Translations under genes and position numbers: made by a program
From: JADGHX01 sp963837755
GTDB lineage: Bacteria > Pseudomonadota > Gammaproteobacteria > Steroidobacterales > Steroidobacteraceae
Direction of reading: 5' to 3'
DNA length: 64,000 nt
Assembly: GCA_963837755.1 (NCBI GenBank)
Contig: CAWIOP010000004.1
Span: forward strand, 372,001 to 436,000
Shown here: in pieces, positions 1 through 14,993 of the stretch
Layout of the letters: each line of letters starts with the position of its first letter
How positions within the stretch are numbered: the first letter of the stretch is position 1
Notes under the pieces: generated by a model
Seen by the model: the letters and a program-made list of their open reading frames with translations, nothing else
Database searches by the model: none
What the model was told of the DNA's origin: nothing

Positions 1-1723
1 TGAGCGACGAGAGACGGGTGAAGCGGTAGAGCGCGGTATCTTCGACGCCTTTCGCCGCCACCGGGGCGGTCACCTGCTGGAACTTGCGCGCGAATGCCCG
101 CACCTGAGGGTGAATCGGCTCGGCCACGGCGGAAGTGTCGGCGAGCAGCATCGACCGCACGAAATCCAGCAGCGGGATATTCGTTGACGAGCTGCGGCTG
201 CGCGCGCGTCCGACGGCCCATTCGATGTAGCGACGGTCTTCGTCGGACACCGTGTCAGCGACATAGGTGCGATAGACAGGGAACGCCGCGATCACTTCCG
301 TGAGCGCCTGGCGCAGGTTGGTGAGCGTGAAATCGCGCGTGTGGCGGTCCGCTTGCGCGATTCGCGCGAGCTGGTTGGCGAGTACGTTCAGCTCAGCCGC
401 CAGCGACGTTCGCAGCACCAGCACCTTCGACTCGTAGGCGGTGTTGGCCCACTCCACGTAGTCGCCAATGAAGGTGCGGTACACGCGGTCGAGTCGCGTC
501 TTGACGCGCGAGTCCACGAACAGGCCGTTGACGACGTTCGTGAAGTTGTAGCCCGTGGTGCCGTGTACGCGCCACGATTGAGGCAGGTGCTCGAAGCCGG
601 CGGTGATCTTTTCCACGAGCAGGTAGAGCGGTGCGCCCATCACGCGCTGTGCCTTGCCCTGCAGCTTCTCGAAGTACTGCGCAGGGTCGTAGAGCCCATC
701 GGGATGATCGATGCGCAGGCCGTCGAGCTTGCCCTCGCCAATCAGCTCCAGCGCCAGGCGATGCGTCGCGTCGAACACCGCGTCGTTCTCCATGCGCAGC
801 GCTGCCAGATCGTTCACGTCGAAGAAGCGGCGGTAGTTGATGTCGTCCGCGGCCACGCGCCAGTAGGCGAGGCGATAGCACTGGCGTTCCAGCAGGTCGT
901 GAAGCGCGTCGAAACTCTGGGGATCGCCGGCGTTCCCACTGAGTTCTGTCGCAGCCACCTCTACTGCAGCTCGCAGGTCGGGCGTGGCGTTCAGCTGCTC
1001 CATGAGGCGCTGTTTGTGAATCTCCTCGTCCCGGTCACGCTCGATCATCTGATCCGGAGTGCTGGTTTCGCGGTCGGGCAGATTGCGGAAGGCGGCGACG
1101 AGACTTTCCAGCTCCCGCATGCCGGGGACGGGGGCGCCGAACTGGGCGAGCGCGCGTTCGAGCACCACCGGGTAGGTGCGTGGGTCGATGGGGAACCGGT
1201 GCTGGTGATAGAACACCGCGAACGAGCCGAGCTCCGGCTCATATCGTAGCTGCAGCTCGCCGCGCTCGAGCACCGTACCATAGGGCTCGCCGAGTGCCGG
1301 CACCAGGAGTTTGTCCACCAGCGCCGGATTCGGCGGCGACCAGTCGATGTCGAAGAATTCAGCGAATCGCGAGGCCTTGCCGTTCTCCAGAACGTCCATC
1401 CACCACGCGTTGTCCGCGCCCATGATGCCAACGTGATTGGGCACGAAATCCAGGATGTGCCCCATGCCGTGTGCTCGCAGGGTGCCGACGAGCTCTTCGA
1501 AGTCTTTGCGCGTGCCGATCTCGGCGTTCAGCGAGTTGTGGTCGACAACGTCATACCCGTGCAGGCTGCCCGGACGTGCGCGGAAGTAGGGCGAGCAGTA
1601 GACGTGGCTGATGCCCAGCTCGGCCAGGTAGGGCACGAGGGCCGTCGCATCCTTGAACGTGAAGCCGGCGTTGAGCTGAACTCGATAGGTGGCGCGCGGA
1701 ATAATCGCAGAGCTTTCAGCCAT
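1..1723 (-). CDS. treY: Malto-oligosyltrehalose synthase TreY (3' end outside window)
   Basis: TreY isomerises the reducing-end alpha-1,4 bond of maltodextrins to alpha,alpha-1,1, giving maltooligosyl trehalose for TreZ. About 574 codons are visible, opening with MAESSAIIPRATYRVQLN, the usual TreY N-terminus. GH13 signatures read in frame: a DFVPNH box near residue 100, the nucleophile region GLRIDHPDGL and a VEKI acid/base region. No frame break is seen up to the window edge, where the C-terminus (family length roughly 800-950 residues) is cut. The ATG overlaps the treZ stop by 8 bases (ATGGCTGA at 1716-1723), indicating translational coupling. It is the last visible gene of the glgB-glgE-treS-glgX-treZ-treY operon. 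Confidence 0.93.
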   Translation of the reverse strand, partial: MAESSAIIPRATYRVQLNAGFTFKDATALVPYLAELGISHVYCSPYFRARPGSLHGYDVVDHNSLNAEIGTRKDFEELVGTLRAHGMGHILDFVPNHVGIMGADNAWWMDVLENGKASRFAEFFDIDWSPPNPALVDKLLVPALGEPYGTVLERGELQLRYEPELGSFAVFYHQHRFPIDPRTYPVVLERALAQFGAPVPGMRELESLVAAFRNLPDRETSTPDQMIERDRDEEIHKQRLMEQLNATPDLRAAVEVAATELSGNAGDPQSFDALHDLLERQCYRLAYWRVAADDINYRRFFDVNDLAALRMENDAVFDATHRLALELIGEGKLDGLRIDHPDGLYDPAQYFEKLQGKAQRVMGAPLYLLVEKITAGFEHLPQSWRVHGTTGYNFTNVVNGLFVDSRVKTRLDRVYRTFIGDYVEWANTAYESKVLVLRTSLAAELNVLANQLARIAQADRHTRDFTLTNLRQALTEVIAAFPVYRTYVADTVSDEDRRYIEWAVGRARSRSSSTNIPLLDFVRSMLLADTSAVAEPIHPQVRAFARKFQQVTAPVAAKGVEDTALYRFTRLSSL

Positions 1724-3560
1724 GCCCGCGCTCCAGCAGCCAGGTTACGCTCCACGCTTCCAGCGTGTTGCGCTTCACGGCGCCGCGAATGTTCGGGTGG
1801 GTCGAGTAGATGGCGCGCCCGGCTGGCTTGCCGACGAGCGGCACTGGCTTGTCGCTCAGGTTGGCGATGAGGTGAAGCGCGGCGCCGCTCTTCGTTAACC
1901 AGTCCACCGCGAAGGCGCCGCCCTCCTGAACCTTGACGCAACGGCTGGAAACAATGTTTGGGATGAGCGGCACGATGTCCCGCCGGCGGATGGCGAGCAG
2001 CCGGCGATAGTGCTCCACCCAGCCCGCGTGGCTCGGTCTGTGGAGATTGCTCCAGTCCAGCTTCACGGCCTCGAAGGTGGCCGCCGAAGTCGGGTCCGGG
2101 GGGCTTTCCGCGCCGGCGTCGCCGGTAAATCGCTTGAACCTCGCGAACTCGCGCTTGCGGCCGTCGCGCACCTTCTGCGCCAGCTGCGGCTCGAAATCGC
2201 AGAAGTAGGTGAAAGGCTCGGGCGCCGCCCACTCTTCGCCCATGAAAAGCAGCGGGGGCGAGGGCGCCAGCAGCAGCACCGCCGTTGCCGCGACCAGTGA
2301 AACTTCATCCTTCACGAGCTTGTGAAGGCGCTCGCCGAATGCGCGGTTGCCAATCTGGTCGTGGTTCTGCAGGAAGTTCACGAATGCCGTCAGCGGCAGA
2401 TGGGCGCTCGGTTCGCCGCGTGCGCGGCCGCCTTCGTTCCTGGAGATGTCGCCCTGATAGCCGAAGCCTTCCGCGAGGCATCGGCACAACATTGCGTGTG
2501 GGCGCACTGCGTAGTCGCAGTAGTAGCCGTCTGTTTCGCCGGTGAGGATCACGTGCAGGCAGTGGTGAACGTCATCGTTCCACTGCGCTTCCGCAAGATC
2601 CCGCTGACTCGGTCTGCCGAGGAGGCTCGCTTTGTTCTCGCCGTTCTCCAGCACCACGTACACATGGCGACGCTGGCCGGGGCCCTCGTGTACTCGCCGG
2701 GTGAGCTCCCGTATGAAGTGCAACTCGCTGTCGTCGTGCATGGCGTGCACGGCATCCACGCGCAGGCCATCGAACTGGAGCTCCTCCATCCAGTAGAGCG
2801 CGTTGTGAATGAAGAAGTCGCGCACCGTGCGGCTGTGCTCGCCATCGAAGTTGATGGCGTCGCCCCATGGGGTCTGGTGCCGATCCGTGAAAAACTGGGG
2901 CGCGTAAGCGTGCAGCCAGTTGCCTTCCGGGCCGAAGTGGTTGTAGACCACGTCGAGCATCACGGCGAGGCCTCGCTCGTGCGCGGCGTCGAGGAGAGAT
3001 TTCAGCTCGTCGGGCGTTCCATACGCGGCATCTGGCGCGAAGGGCAGCACGGCGTCATATCCCCAGCCGCGTTCGCCGGGGAAGTCCGCGATGGGCATGA
3101 GCTGGATCACGGTGATGCCGAGGTGCGCCAGATGATCGAGGCGAGACTCAACGCCCGCGAAAGTGCCTTCGGGCGTGAACGTGCCGACGTGCAACTCGTA
3201 GATCGCCGCCTCGTGCCACGGGCGGCCGCGCCAGCTTTCGGTGCGCCACTCATATTTGAGCGCATCGATGACCACGCTGGCGCCTTCGATATCTTCGTTC
3301 GCTCGCGCGGCCGGGTCCGGCACTTCCACGCCGCTATCGATGCGGAACTTGTATCGGCTGCCCGCGCGCGCGGCGTGGGTGATGAGCTCGAACCAGCCGC
3401 CAGGTTGTTGATTCATGGGGAACGAGAGCGGGCCGCTGTCTTCGTACAACCGTAAGACGACGGACTTCGCCGCCGGCGCCCACAGGCGGAAGCGCACGCC
3501 TGCCTCGACGAGCTCGGCGCCGAAAGGCATTTCGTGACGTCGACGTCGAGCGGTGCGCAT
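1716..3560 (-). CDS. treZ: Malto-oligosyltrehalose trehalohydrolase TreZ
   Basis: TreZ releases free trehalose from the maltooligosyl trehalose made by TreY. The 614-residue protein has an N-terminal CBM48-like domain (MPFGAELVEAGVRFRLWAP) followed by a GH13 barrel: DVVYNHFGPEGN, the nucleophile region GLRVDAVHAMHDDSE, a Glu in VVLENGENKA, and FLQNHDQIGNR. Length is normal for the family. An internal ATG at 3530 is an alternative start; the longer form with an RRRH stretch before MPFGAE is kept because it lies 17 bases after glgX and TreZ proteins often carry such a leader. The stop overlaps the treY start. Confidence 0.93.
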   Translation of the reverse strand: MRTARRRRHEMPFGAELVEAGVRFRLWAPAAKSVVLRLYEDSGPLSFPMNQQPGGWFELITHAARAGSRYKFRIDSGVEVPDPAARANEDIEGASVVIDALKYEWRTESWRGRPWHEAAIYELHVGTFTPEGTFAGVESRLDHLAHLGITVIQLMPIADFPGERGWGYDAVLPFAPDAAYGTPDELKSLLDAAHERGLAVMLDVVYNHFGPEGNWLHAYAPQFFTDRHQTPWGDAINFDGEHSRTVRDFFIHNALYWMEELQFDGLRVDAVHAMHDDSELHFIRELTRRVHEGPGQRRHVYVVLENGENKASLLGRPSQRDLAEAQWNDDVHHCLHVILTGETDGYYCDYAVRPHAMLCRCLAEGFGYQGDISRNEGGRARGEPSAHLPLTAFVNFLQNHDQIGNRAFGERLHKLVKDEVSLVAATAVLLLAPSPPLLFMGEEWAAPEPFTYFCDFEPQLAQKVRDGRKREFARFKRFTGDAGAESPPDPTSAATFEAVKLDWSNLHRPSHAGWVEHYRRLLAIRRRDIVPLIPNIVSSRCVKVQEGGAFAVDWLTKSGAALHLIANLSDKPVPLVGKPAGRAIYSTHPNIRGAVKRNTLEAWSVTWLLERGHG

Positions 3561-3577
3561 TCCCGTGGCTCGGCCGC

Positions 3578-5962
3578 TCAGCCGCCCGTTGAATCCTCAG
3601 CAAGGTTTTCCGGGAGAGATTGGGTCGCTTTCGCGGGCGCCGCGTCCGCCGGAACCGACGGCGGTGCGCCTGTGGTTTCAGCTTCCGGCTGCGTTGCCGC
3701 GCGAGCCGGCGTGCGAATCCCGGTGACTGGCGGCTGCGTTGCCGGTGCGCCCTTCTCGCCGCCACGGTAGAGCAAGGCCGGACTCGCCGACGTCGCGGTC
3801 AGCACCGCCATCGAGCGCCCTTCGAGCGGATACATCGCTCCGGCCTCGTATCTCTTCTGCTCGAACGGATGCTTCGCGTTCGCCGTATCCAGTTTAACCA
3901 GCCATGCCCCGCCCGCATGGAATTCCGGCAGCAGAAAATCGATGCGCTCGTGATGCGCGTTGAACAGCGTGAGGAAGTTGCTGTCGTAGACGGGCTTGCC
4001 GCGCTTGTCTACACGATCGATCACTGTGCCGGCAATGTAGACACCGAGGCAACGGTTGTAAGTGGTGTGCCAATCGACGTCGGCCATCTCGCCGCCATCC
4101 GGCCGCAGCCACGCCACTTCGCGGATGCCGCCGGCCCGCTCGCGCCCCTGCAGGAATCGGCGCCGGCTGAACGCGGCGTGCCGTTGCCGGAACGCCACCA
4201 TCTGCGCCACGAACTCGAGGAACTCGCGCTCGTCGTTCGTGAGGTTCCAGTCGATCCACGACAGCTCGTTGTCCTGGCAGTACGCGTTGTTGTTGCCGTT
4301 CTGCGTCTGCCCCAGCTCGTCGCCGCCCAGGATCATCGGCACGCCCTGCGACAGCAGCAGCGTCGCTATCATGTTGCGCCTCTGCTGGGCGCGCAGGGCG
4401 TTGATGCCCTCGTCGTCAGTGGGGCCCTCCGCCCCATGATTCCACGAGCGGTTGTTGTCGTTGCCGTCGCGGTTGTCTTCGCCGTTCGCCTCGTTGTGCT
4501 TTTTGTTGTAGCTGACGAGGTCGTAGAGCGTGAAGCCGTCATGCGCGGTGACGAAGTTGACGCTCGCGTGCGGCTTGCGGCCGCTGGCTTCGTACAGATC
4601 CGCGGAGCCGGTGAAGCGGCGTGCGAAATCGCCAATGAGCGCTTCATCGCCTTTCCAGTACGCGCGCACTGTGTCGCGATACCTGTCGTTCCACTCGTTC
4701 CAGCCGGGCGGGAAGTTGCCGACCTGGTAGCCGCCTTCGCCCACGTCCCACGGCTCGGCGATCAGCTTCACCTGCGACAGCACCGGGTCTTGCCCGATGG
4801 TGTCGAAGAACGAGCCCAGCCGGTCCACATCGAACAGCTCGCGCGCGAGCGCGGAGGCCAGGTCGAAGCGGAAGCCATCCACGTGCATTTCGGTGACCCA
4901 GTAACGCAGGCTGTCCATGAGCAGCGCGAGCACGCGCGGGTGCTGCATGTTCAGCGTGTTGCCGCACCCGGTGAAATCCGTGTAATACCGCGGGTCTTTC
5001 GGGCTCAGGCGATAGTACGAAGCGTTGTCGACGCCGCGGAACGACAGCGTCGGCCCCATCTGGTTGCCTTCGGCCGTGTGGTTGTAGACCACATCGAGAA
5101 TCACCTCGATGGCTGCCGAGTGCAGCGTCTTCACCATCGTCTTGAACTCGCTGATGCGCCCGGTGGCCGAGTAGCGCATGTCGGGCGAGAAGAACCCGAT
5201 AGTGTTGTAACCCCAGTAGTTCTTCAGGCCGCGTTCGATCAGATGCCGGTCGTCCACGAAGGTGTGGACGGGCATCAGCTCAACGGCGGTAACACCCATC
5301 CGCAGCAGGTGATCGATGACAGGCGCCGTGGAGAGCCCCGCGTAGGTGCCGCGAAACTCGGGTGGCACATCCGGGTGGCGCATGGTGTAGCCGCGCACGT
5401 GCAGCTCGTAGATCACCGTGTCATGAAACGGAACGCGCGGCCGGCGGTCGTCGCCCCAGGTGAATGCGGGGTCTACTACACGGCACTTCGGCATTCCGGC
5501 CGCGCTATCACGCTTGTCGAACGAAAGGTCGTCCTTCGGATGGCCCACGCGATAGCCGAAGTGCGCGTTGCTCCACCTGATCTGCCCCTGGATGTGTTTC
5601 GCATAGGGCTCGATCAGCAGCTTGTGCGGATTGAACCGGTGGCCTTGTTCCGGCTCGTACGGCCCGTGCACGCGGTAGCCGTAGAGCAGGCCCGGGCGGG
5701 CTTCGGGCAGATAAGCGTGCCAGGAGTCGTCCGTGCGCTCTTTCAACTCGATTCGCTGCAGCTCGCGGCGGCCATGCGGGTCGAACACGCACAGCTCGAC
5801 TTTCTCCGCGTTCGCCGAGAACAGCGAGAGGTTGACGCCTTCGCCGTCCCACGTGGCGCCACGCGGGTAGGGGTTGCCGGGCCACACTGCCGTGATGGGC
5901 TTGTGCGGCGTGCGGGCGCTGGTGTGCACGGCGGGCGTGGACACGGGCAACGGCTCGTCCAT
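3578..5962 (-). CDS. glgX: Glycogen debranching enzyme GlgX
   Basis: An isoamylase-type GH13 enzyme that hydrolyses alpha-1,6 branches of glycogen/alpha-glucan, giving linear chains for TreY. The 794 residues start with a CBM48 domain (WPGNPYPRGATWDGEGVNLSLF) and then the barrel: DVVYNHTAEGN, nucleophile region FRFDLASALARE, IAEPWDVG with the catalytic Glu, and NFVTAHDGFTLYDLV. The last ~70 residues (after about 720) are Pro/Ala/Thr-rich and not part of the usual fold; their role is unknown. The gene starts 19 bases after the treS/maltokinase stop, in the same operon. Confidence 0.94.
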   Translation of the reverse strand: MDEPLPVSTPAVHTSARTPHKPITAVWPGNPYPRGATWDGEGVNLSLFSANAEKVELCVFDPHGRRELQRIELKERTDDSWHAYLPEARPGLLYGYRVHGPYEPEQGHRFNPHKLLIEPYAKHIQGQIRWSNAHFGYRVGHPKDDLSFDKRDSAAGMPKCRVVDPAFTWGDDRRPRVPFHDTVIYELHVRGYTMRHPDVPPEFRGTYAGLSTAPVIDHLLRMGVTAVELMPVHTFVDDRHLIERGLKNYWGYNTIGFFSPDMRYSATGRISEFKTMVKTLHSAAIEVILDVVYNHTAEGNQMGPTLSFRGVDNASYYRLSPKDPRYYTDFTGCGNTLNMQHPRVLALLMDSLRYWVTEMHVDGFRFDLASALARELFDVDRLGSFFDTIGQDPVLSQVKLIAEPWDVGEGGYQVGNFPPGWNEWNDRYRDTVRAYWKGDEALIGDFARRFTGSADLYEASGRKPHASVNFVTAHDGFTLYDLVSYNKKHNEANGEDNRDGNDNNRSWNHGAEGPTDDEGINALRAQQRRNMIATLLLSQGVPMILGGDELGQTQNGNNNAYCQDNELSWIDWNLTNDEREFLEFVAQMVAFRQRHAAFSRRRFLQGRERAGGIREVAWLRPDGGEMADVDWHTTYNRCLGVYIAGTVIDRVDKRGKPVYDSNFLTLFNAHHERIDFLLPEFHAGGAWLVKLDTANAKHPFEQKRYEAGAMYPLEGRSMAVLTATSASPALLYRGGEKGAPATQPPVTGIRTPARAATQPEAETTGAPPSVPADAAPAKATQSLPENLAEDSTGG

Positions 5963-5981
5963 GGCGAGTCCTTCGGCTGAT

Positions 5982-9251
<3,270 letters not shown>

Positions 9252-9289
9252 GGACCCCTCGTCATGGGCGCTTCGTCATAGCCATATCG

Positions 9290-11137
9290 TCAGAGGAAGT
9301 AGTCGAAATCCCGCTCCGTGCGCACGCGGCGACGGATGCGGAATATATGCGCCGGGGAATGCGCCGGGTCCAGCGAAACGTAGTTGCGGGCACCTTGCCA
9401 CAGGTAGCGGGCGCCGGAGAGCAGGTCGTGCACCTGGAAGGGCTTGTCGGTACCGACGCCCAGGTCCGCAAGATCGAGCGAGAGCCAGCCGGAATGCGCG
9501 TGGTGCGGGTCGAGGTTCACGATGACGAGCACCGAATCGGAGCTGTCTTCGCTGCTCTTGCTGTAGGCGATCAGCGACTCGTTGTCGATGGCGTGGAAGA
9601 CGAGGCCGTGATTGCTCTGAAGCGGTGCGTTGTCGCGGCGAATGCGATTGATGCGTGCAATGAGGTCGCGAAGGCTGTCGGGCCTGTCGAGGTTCCACGT
9701 GCGCAGCTGGTATTTCTCGCTGTCCAGATACTCTTCGCCGCCGGGGTCGCGCGCCATGTGCTCCTGAAGCTCGAAGGCGGGGCCGTAGATGCCGTAGCTC
9801 GCGCCCAGCGTTGCGGCCAGCACGAGGCGCAGCGCGAAGGCGGGGCGGCCGCCGAACTGCAGGAACTCCGGGAGGATGTCTGGCGTGTTCGGCCACAGGT
9901 TCGGGCGAAAGAAGTCGCTCACCGGTGGCTTCGAAAGCGCGGTGAAGTACTGCACGATCTCGTGCTTCGTGTTGCGCCAGGAGAAATAGGTGTACGACTG
10001 CGTGAAGCCGCCCTTCGCCAGGCGATACATGACCTTCGGGCGCGTGAATGCTTCCGCGAGAAACAGCACATCGGGGTGGGCGCGTTTCACATCGGTGATG
10101 ATCCACTGCCACAGCGCGAAGGGCTTGGTGTGCGGGTTGTCTACGCGGAACACGCGCACGCCCTGCGCGATCCAGAAGTCGAACACGCTTTTCAGCTCGT
10201 CCCACAGGTCGCGCCACGCGTCGCTTTCGAAGTTGAACGGGTAGATGTCCTGGTATTGCTTCGGCGGGTTCTCGGCGTACTGAATCGTTCCGTCCGGGCG
10301 CTTCAGGAACCACTCGGGGTGTTCCTTCACGTACGGATGATCCGGGCTCGCCTGGAACGCGATGTCGAGCGCGATCTCGATGCCGAGTGCGTTCGCTTTG
10401 CCAACCAGGCTGCGGAAATCTTCCAGCGTGCCAAGCTGCGGGTGAATGGCCTTGTGGCCGCCGCTTGCGGCGCCGATGGCCCATGGGCTTCCGATGTCGT
10501 CTTTCGTGGCGCCGGGCTGGTTGTTGGGGCCCTTGCGCTCGGTTGCGCCAATGGGGTGAATCGGCGGAAAGTACAGAATGTCGAAGCCCATCGAGGCCAC
10601 GTACGGCAGGCGGGCTTCCACGTCTTTCAGTGTTCCGTGCTCGCCTGCTTTCGTCGCGGCTGAGCGGGGAAACATCTCGTACCACGAGGAGAAGCGAGCG
10701 CGCTCGCGGTCTACCTCCACCACGCAAGGCGGCTCGTGCTGGACGATGATCTGTTCGCTGATGCCGTCTTTTTCGAGCTGCTGGCCGCGTAACAGGTCGA
10801 CCGCCACGTCCTGCCCGGCGGCCTGCTTCCTGGCGATGTCCCGGCGCCACGTGGCGAGGTGATCCACCCATGCGCGCACCGTGAAGGTGTAGCGGCCCAT
10901 CTGCGTCGGCACGAATCGCGCGATCCAGCGATCGTTGTGGAGTGGGGACATGGGCACTTCGGTCCATTCCGTCGCACGTTCCGCACGGTAGAGCAGCACG
11001 CAGCTCACGGCGTCGTGGCCGTCGGCGAAGACGTCTGCCTCGACGATCACCGGCTCACCCACCGTGCGCTTCACAGGAAAGTGGCCGCAGTCCACCTGCG
11101 GGGCGATATCTTCGATGACGACTCTCGCCTTGCTCAT
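9290..11137 (-). CDS. glgE: Maltosyltransferase GlgE (maltose-1-phosphate dependent)
   Basis: Transfers maltosyl units from alpha-maltose-1-phosphate to growing alpha-1,4-glucan. The 615-residue protein has the GlgE N-terminal domain (VIEDIAPQVDCGHFPVKR, a Trp-rich middle) and the barrel: YFPPIHPIG.TERKGPNN, EIALDIAFQASPDHP, nucleophile region VFRVDNPHTKPF, the Glu in LFLAEAFTRPK and NLWPNTPDIL. It is slightly shorter than many GlgE proteins (650-700), mainly because of a compact N-terminus. It sits 11 bases after glgB and 38 bases before treS/maltokinase, so polymerisation, branching and donor synthesis are co-transcribed. Confidence 0.95.
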   Translation of the reverse strand: MSKARVVIEDIAPQVDCGHFPVKRTVGEPVIVEADVFADGHDAVSCVLLYRAERATEWTEVPMSPLHNDRWIARFVPTQMGRYTFTVRAWVDHLATWRRDIARKQAAGQDVAVDLLRGQQLEKDGISEQIIVQHEPPCVVEVDRERARFSSWYEMFPRSAATKAGEHGTLKDVEARLPYVASMGFDILYFPPIHPIGATERKGPNNQPGATKDDIGSPWAIGAASGGHKAIHPQLGTLEDFRSLVGKANALGIEIALDIAFQASPDHPYVKEHPEWFLKRPDGTIQYAENPPKQYQDIYPFNFESDAWRDLWDELKSVFDFWIAQGVRVFRVDNPHTKPFALWQWIITDVKRAHPDVLFLAEAFTRPKVMYRLAKGGFTQSYTYFSWRNTKHEIVQYFTALSKPPVSDFFRPNLWPNTPDILPEFLQFGGRPAFALRLVLAATLGASYGIYGPAFELQEHMARDPGGEEYLDSEKYQLRTWNLDRPDSLRDLIARINRIRRDNAPLQSNHGLVFHAIDNESLIAYSKSSEDSSDSVLVIVNLDPHHAHSGWLSLDLADLGVGTDKPFQVHDLLSGARYLWQGARNYVSLDPAHSPAHIFRIRRRVRTERDFDYFL

Positions 11138-11148
11138 TCCGGAAAACC

Positions 11149-13092
<1,944 letters not shown>

Positions 13093-13114
13093 TCAGGTAC
13101 ATTGCACGATCATC

Positions 13115-14203
13115 ATGCCCTCCAAACGTGCGAAACCGTCTCGCCCACTGCGGCCCGCACCCATCGTCATCGGGCACCGCGGAGCCAGCGGCTATGTGCC
13201 GGAGCATACGCTGGCGTCCTACTTCATCGCGATTCAGCAGGGCGCGGACTACGCCGAGCCCGATCTCGTCATGACGAAGGACGGCGTGCTGGTGGCGCGG
13301 CACGAGAACGAGATTGGCGGCACCACGGACGTGGGCGAGCGGAAGGCGTTCGCGCGGCGGAAGACGGTGAAGGTCATCGATGGGGTGCAGGTCGAGGGGT
13401 GGTTCACGGAAGACTTCACGATCGCCGAGCTCAAGACGCTGCGCGCGCGCGAGCGCATCCCTGACATCCGGCCCGCCAACACTCGTTTCGACGGCCAGTT
13501 CGAGATTCCGACGTTCGATGAGGTGCTGGGGCTCATTCGTTCCGTCGATGCGCAGCGCGCAGTGGCGGCCCGGCGGGCGGGGAAGCCGAAGCCGGCACCC
13601 ATCGGCGTGTACCCGGAGACGAAGCATCCTACGTACTTCGACGAGCAGGGTTTGCGCATGGACCGTGCGTTGCTGCAGACCCTGAAGCGCCACGGTTACG
13701 AAGGCCGCAACGCGCCGGTGTTCATCCAGTCGTTCGAGGTGGGCAATCTGCAGCGGCTGCGAAAGAAGACGAAGCTGCCGATGGTGCAGCTGATCGAAGC
13801 GAGCGGTGCGCCGTATGACTTCGTTGCGTCAGGCGACTCCCGCGCGTATGCGCACCTGATTGCGCCGAACGGGCTTGCTGAGATTGCGACCTACGCCAAC
13901 GCGATCGGCCCGAACAAATCCCTCGTCATTCCACGCACCGCCGGCGATGCGCTCGGCACTCCAACGCGGCTGGTCCAGCACGCCCACGCTGCCGGCCTGG
14001 GCGTGCACCCATGGACGTTCCGCGCAGAGAACCACTTCCTGCCCAGCGACTGCCGCTCATCTGAAGACCTTACGGGTCACGGTAATTTGTCCGCCGAGCT
14101 GAGCGCATTTCTCGCGACGGGAATCGACGGATTTTTCACGGACCACCCGATTCTCGGCGTCCAGGCACGCAACTCGTTGCTCAACGCGAAAGGAACGCAA
14201 TGA
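13115..14203 (+). CDS. Glycerophosphodiester phosphodiesterase
   Basis: Hydrolyses glycerophosphodiesters to sn-glycerol-3-phosphate and an alcohol. The GDPD signatures are clear: GHRGASGYVPEHT near residue 20, then EPDLVMTKDGVLVARHE with the metal-binding Glu/Asp and a catalytic His; the C-terminal part holds VHPWTFRAEN and GIDGFFTDHP. At 362 residues it is the size of GlpQ-type enzymes, but the N-terminus (MPSKRAKPSRPLRPAP) is basic and shows no signal peptide, so a cytoplasmic location is inferred unless the start is wrong. It is divergent from glgB and convergent with the enoyl-CoA hydratase gene. Confidence 0.88.
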   Translation: MPSKRAKPSRPLRPAPIVIGHRGASGYVPEHTLASYFIAIQQGADYAEPDLVMTKDGVLVARHENEIGGTTDVGERKAFARRKTVKVIDGVQVEGWFTEDFTIAELKTLRARERIPDIRPANTRFDGQFEIPTFDEVLGLIRSVDAQRAVAARRAGKPKPAPIGVYPETKHPTYFDEQGLRMDRALLQTLKRHGYEGRNAPVFIQSFEVGNLQRLRKKTKLPMVQLIEASGAPYDFVASGDSRAYAHLIAPNGLAEIATYANAIGPNKSLVIPRTAGDALGTPTRLVQHAHAAGLGVHPWTFRAENHFLPSDCRSSEDLTGHGNLSAELSAFLATGIDGFFTDHPILGVQARNSLLNAKGTQ

Positions 14204-14237
14204 GGTTCGAGCTTCATCCTTCGCTGAATGGGATGGG

Positions 14238-14993
14238 CTATATCAGCTTGGGATGGCGTTTCTGAAGGAACGCCGCAAAGGCCTCTTTCGCCTCCGGGCT
14301 GCGCAGGCGCTCGACGACAACCGCCGCTTCCTCGCGCATCGTGCGGTCAACGCTGTCTTTCAACCCTGCACGCAGCAGGTGCTTGGATACACGCACCGCG
14401 CCGGCAGGCAGTTCATTGAACAGCTCGGCGACTTCACGGGCGTGAGCCATCACATCACCGGCAGGCAGCGCGGCATTCGCGATGCCCAGCGCCACCGCCT
14501 CCGCGCCGGAAATGGGAGTGCCGAGCACGAGTTTCTCGAACGCCTTCACATGGCCCATGAGACGCGGAAGCAGCAGGCTGGAGGCGTACTCCGGGCACAA
14601 TCCCAGGGCGACAAACGGCATCGTGAGTTTCGCATCGTCGCTCACGTAGACGAGGTCGCAGTGGAGCAGCATCGTTACACCGATGCCGACCGCCGCCCCG
14701 GTTACCGCGGCGACCACCGGCTTGTCACACGCCACGAGGGCTGTCATGAAGCGGTAGACCGGTGAATCTTCTCCTTCCGGCGGGCGCTCCAGGAAGTCCT
14801 GCAGGTCGTTGCCGGACGTGAAGAAACCGGGCTGGCCCTTGATGAGCACGGCGCGAACCGCTTCGTCCGCCGAGGCGGTGCCCAGGGCGTGGGCCATCGC
14901 GTCGTACATCGCCAGAGTCAGGGCGTTCTTTTTCTCGGGCCGCGCGATCTCGATGGTGGTCACGCCGTCGAGCGTGTTGGTCCTGATGTTCAT
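14238..14993 (-). CDS. Enoyl-CoA hydratase/isomerase family protein
   Basis: A crotonase-fold protein of 251 residues, probably acting on a fatty enoyl-CoA. The oxyanion-hole segments are present: FFTSGNDLQDFLE near residue 60 and VAAVTGAAVGIGVTMLLHCDLVY near 95-118. The position of the second hydratase Glu holds another residue, as in isomerase-like or non-canonical members (FVALGLCPEYAS contains a Glu further on), so the exact reaction is not settled. Its ATG overlaps the pyrD stop (ATGA at 14990-14993), implying co-translation with pyrD although no pathway link is evident. Confidence 0.85.
   Translation of the reverse strand: MNIRTNTLDGVTTIEIARPEKKNALTLAMYDAMAHALGTASADEAVRAVLIKGQPGFFTSGNDLQDFLERPPEGEDSPVYRFMTALVACDKPVVAAVTGAAVGIGVTMLLHCDLVYVSDDAKLTMPFVALGLCPEYASSLLLPRLMGHVKAFEKLVLGTPISGAEAVALGIANAALPAGDVMAHAREVAELFNELPAGAVRVSKHLLRAGLKDSVDRTMREEAAVVVERLRSPEAKEAFAAFLQKRHPKLI

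Noticed and set aside
3620..5980. A 786-codon open frame on the plus strand opposite glgX (and similar long antisense frames opposite treZ, glgE, treS, the Mo hydroxylase and others).
   Set aside because: High GC leaves antisense frames open; their translations lack domains, while the opposite strand encodes well-conserved enzymes.
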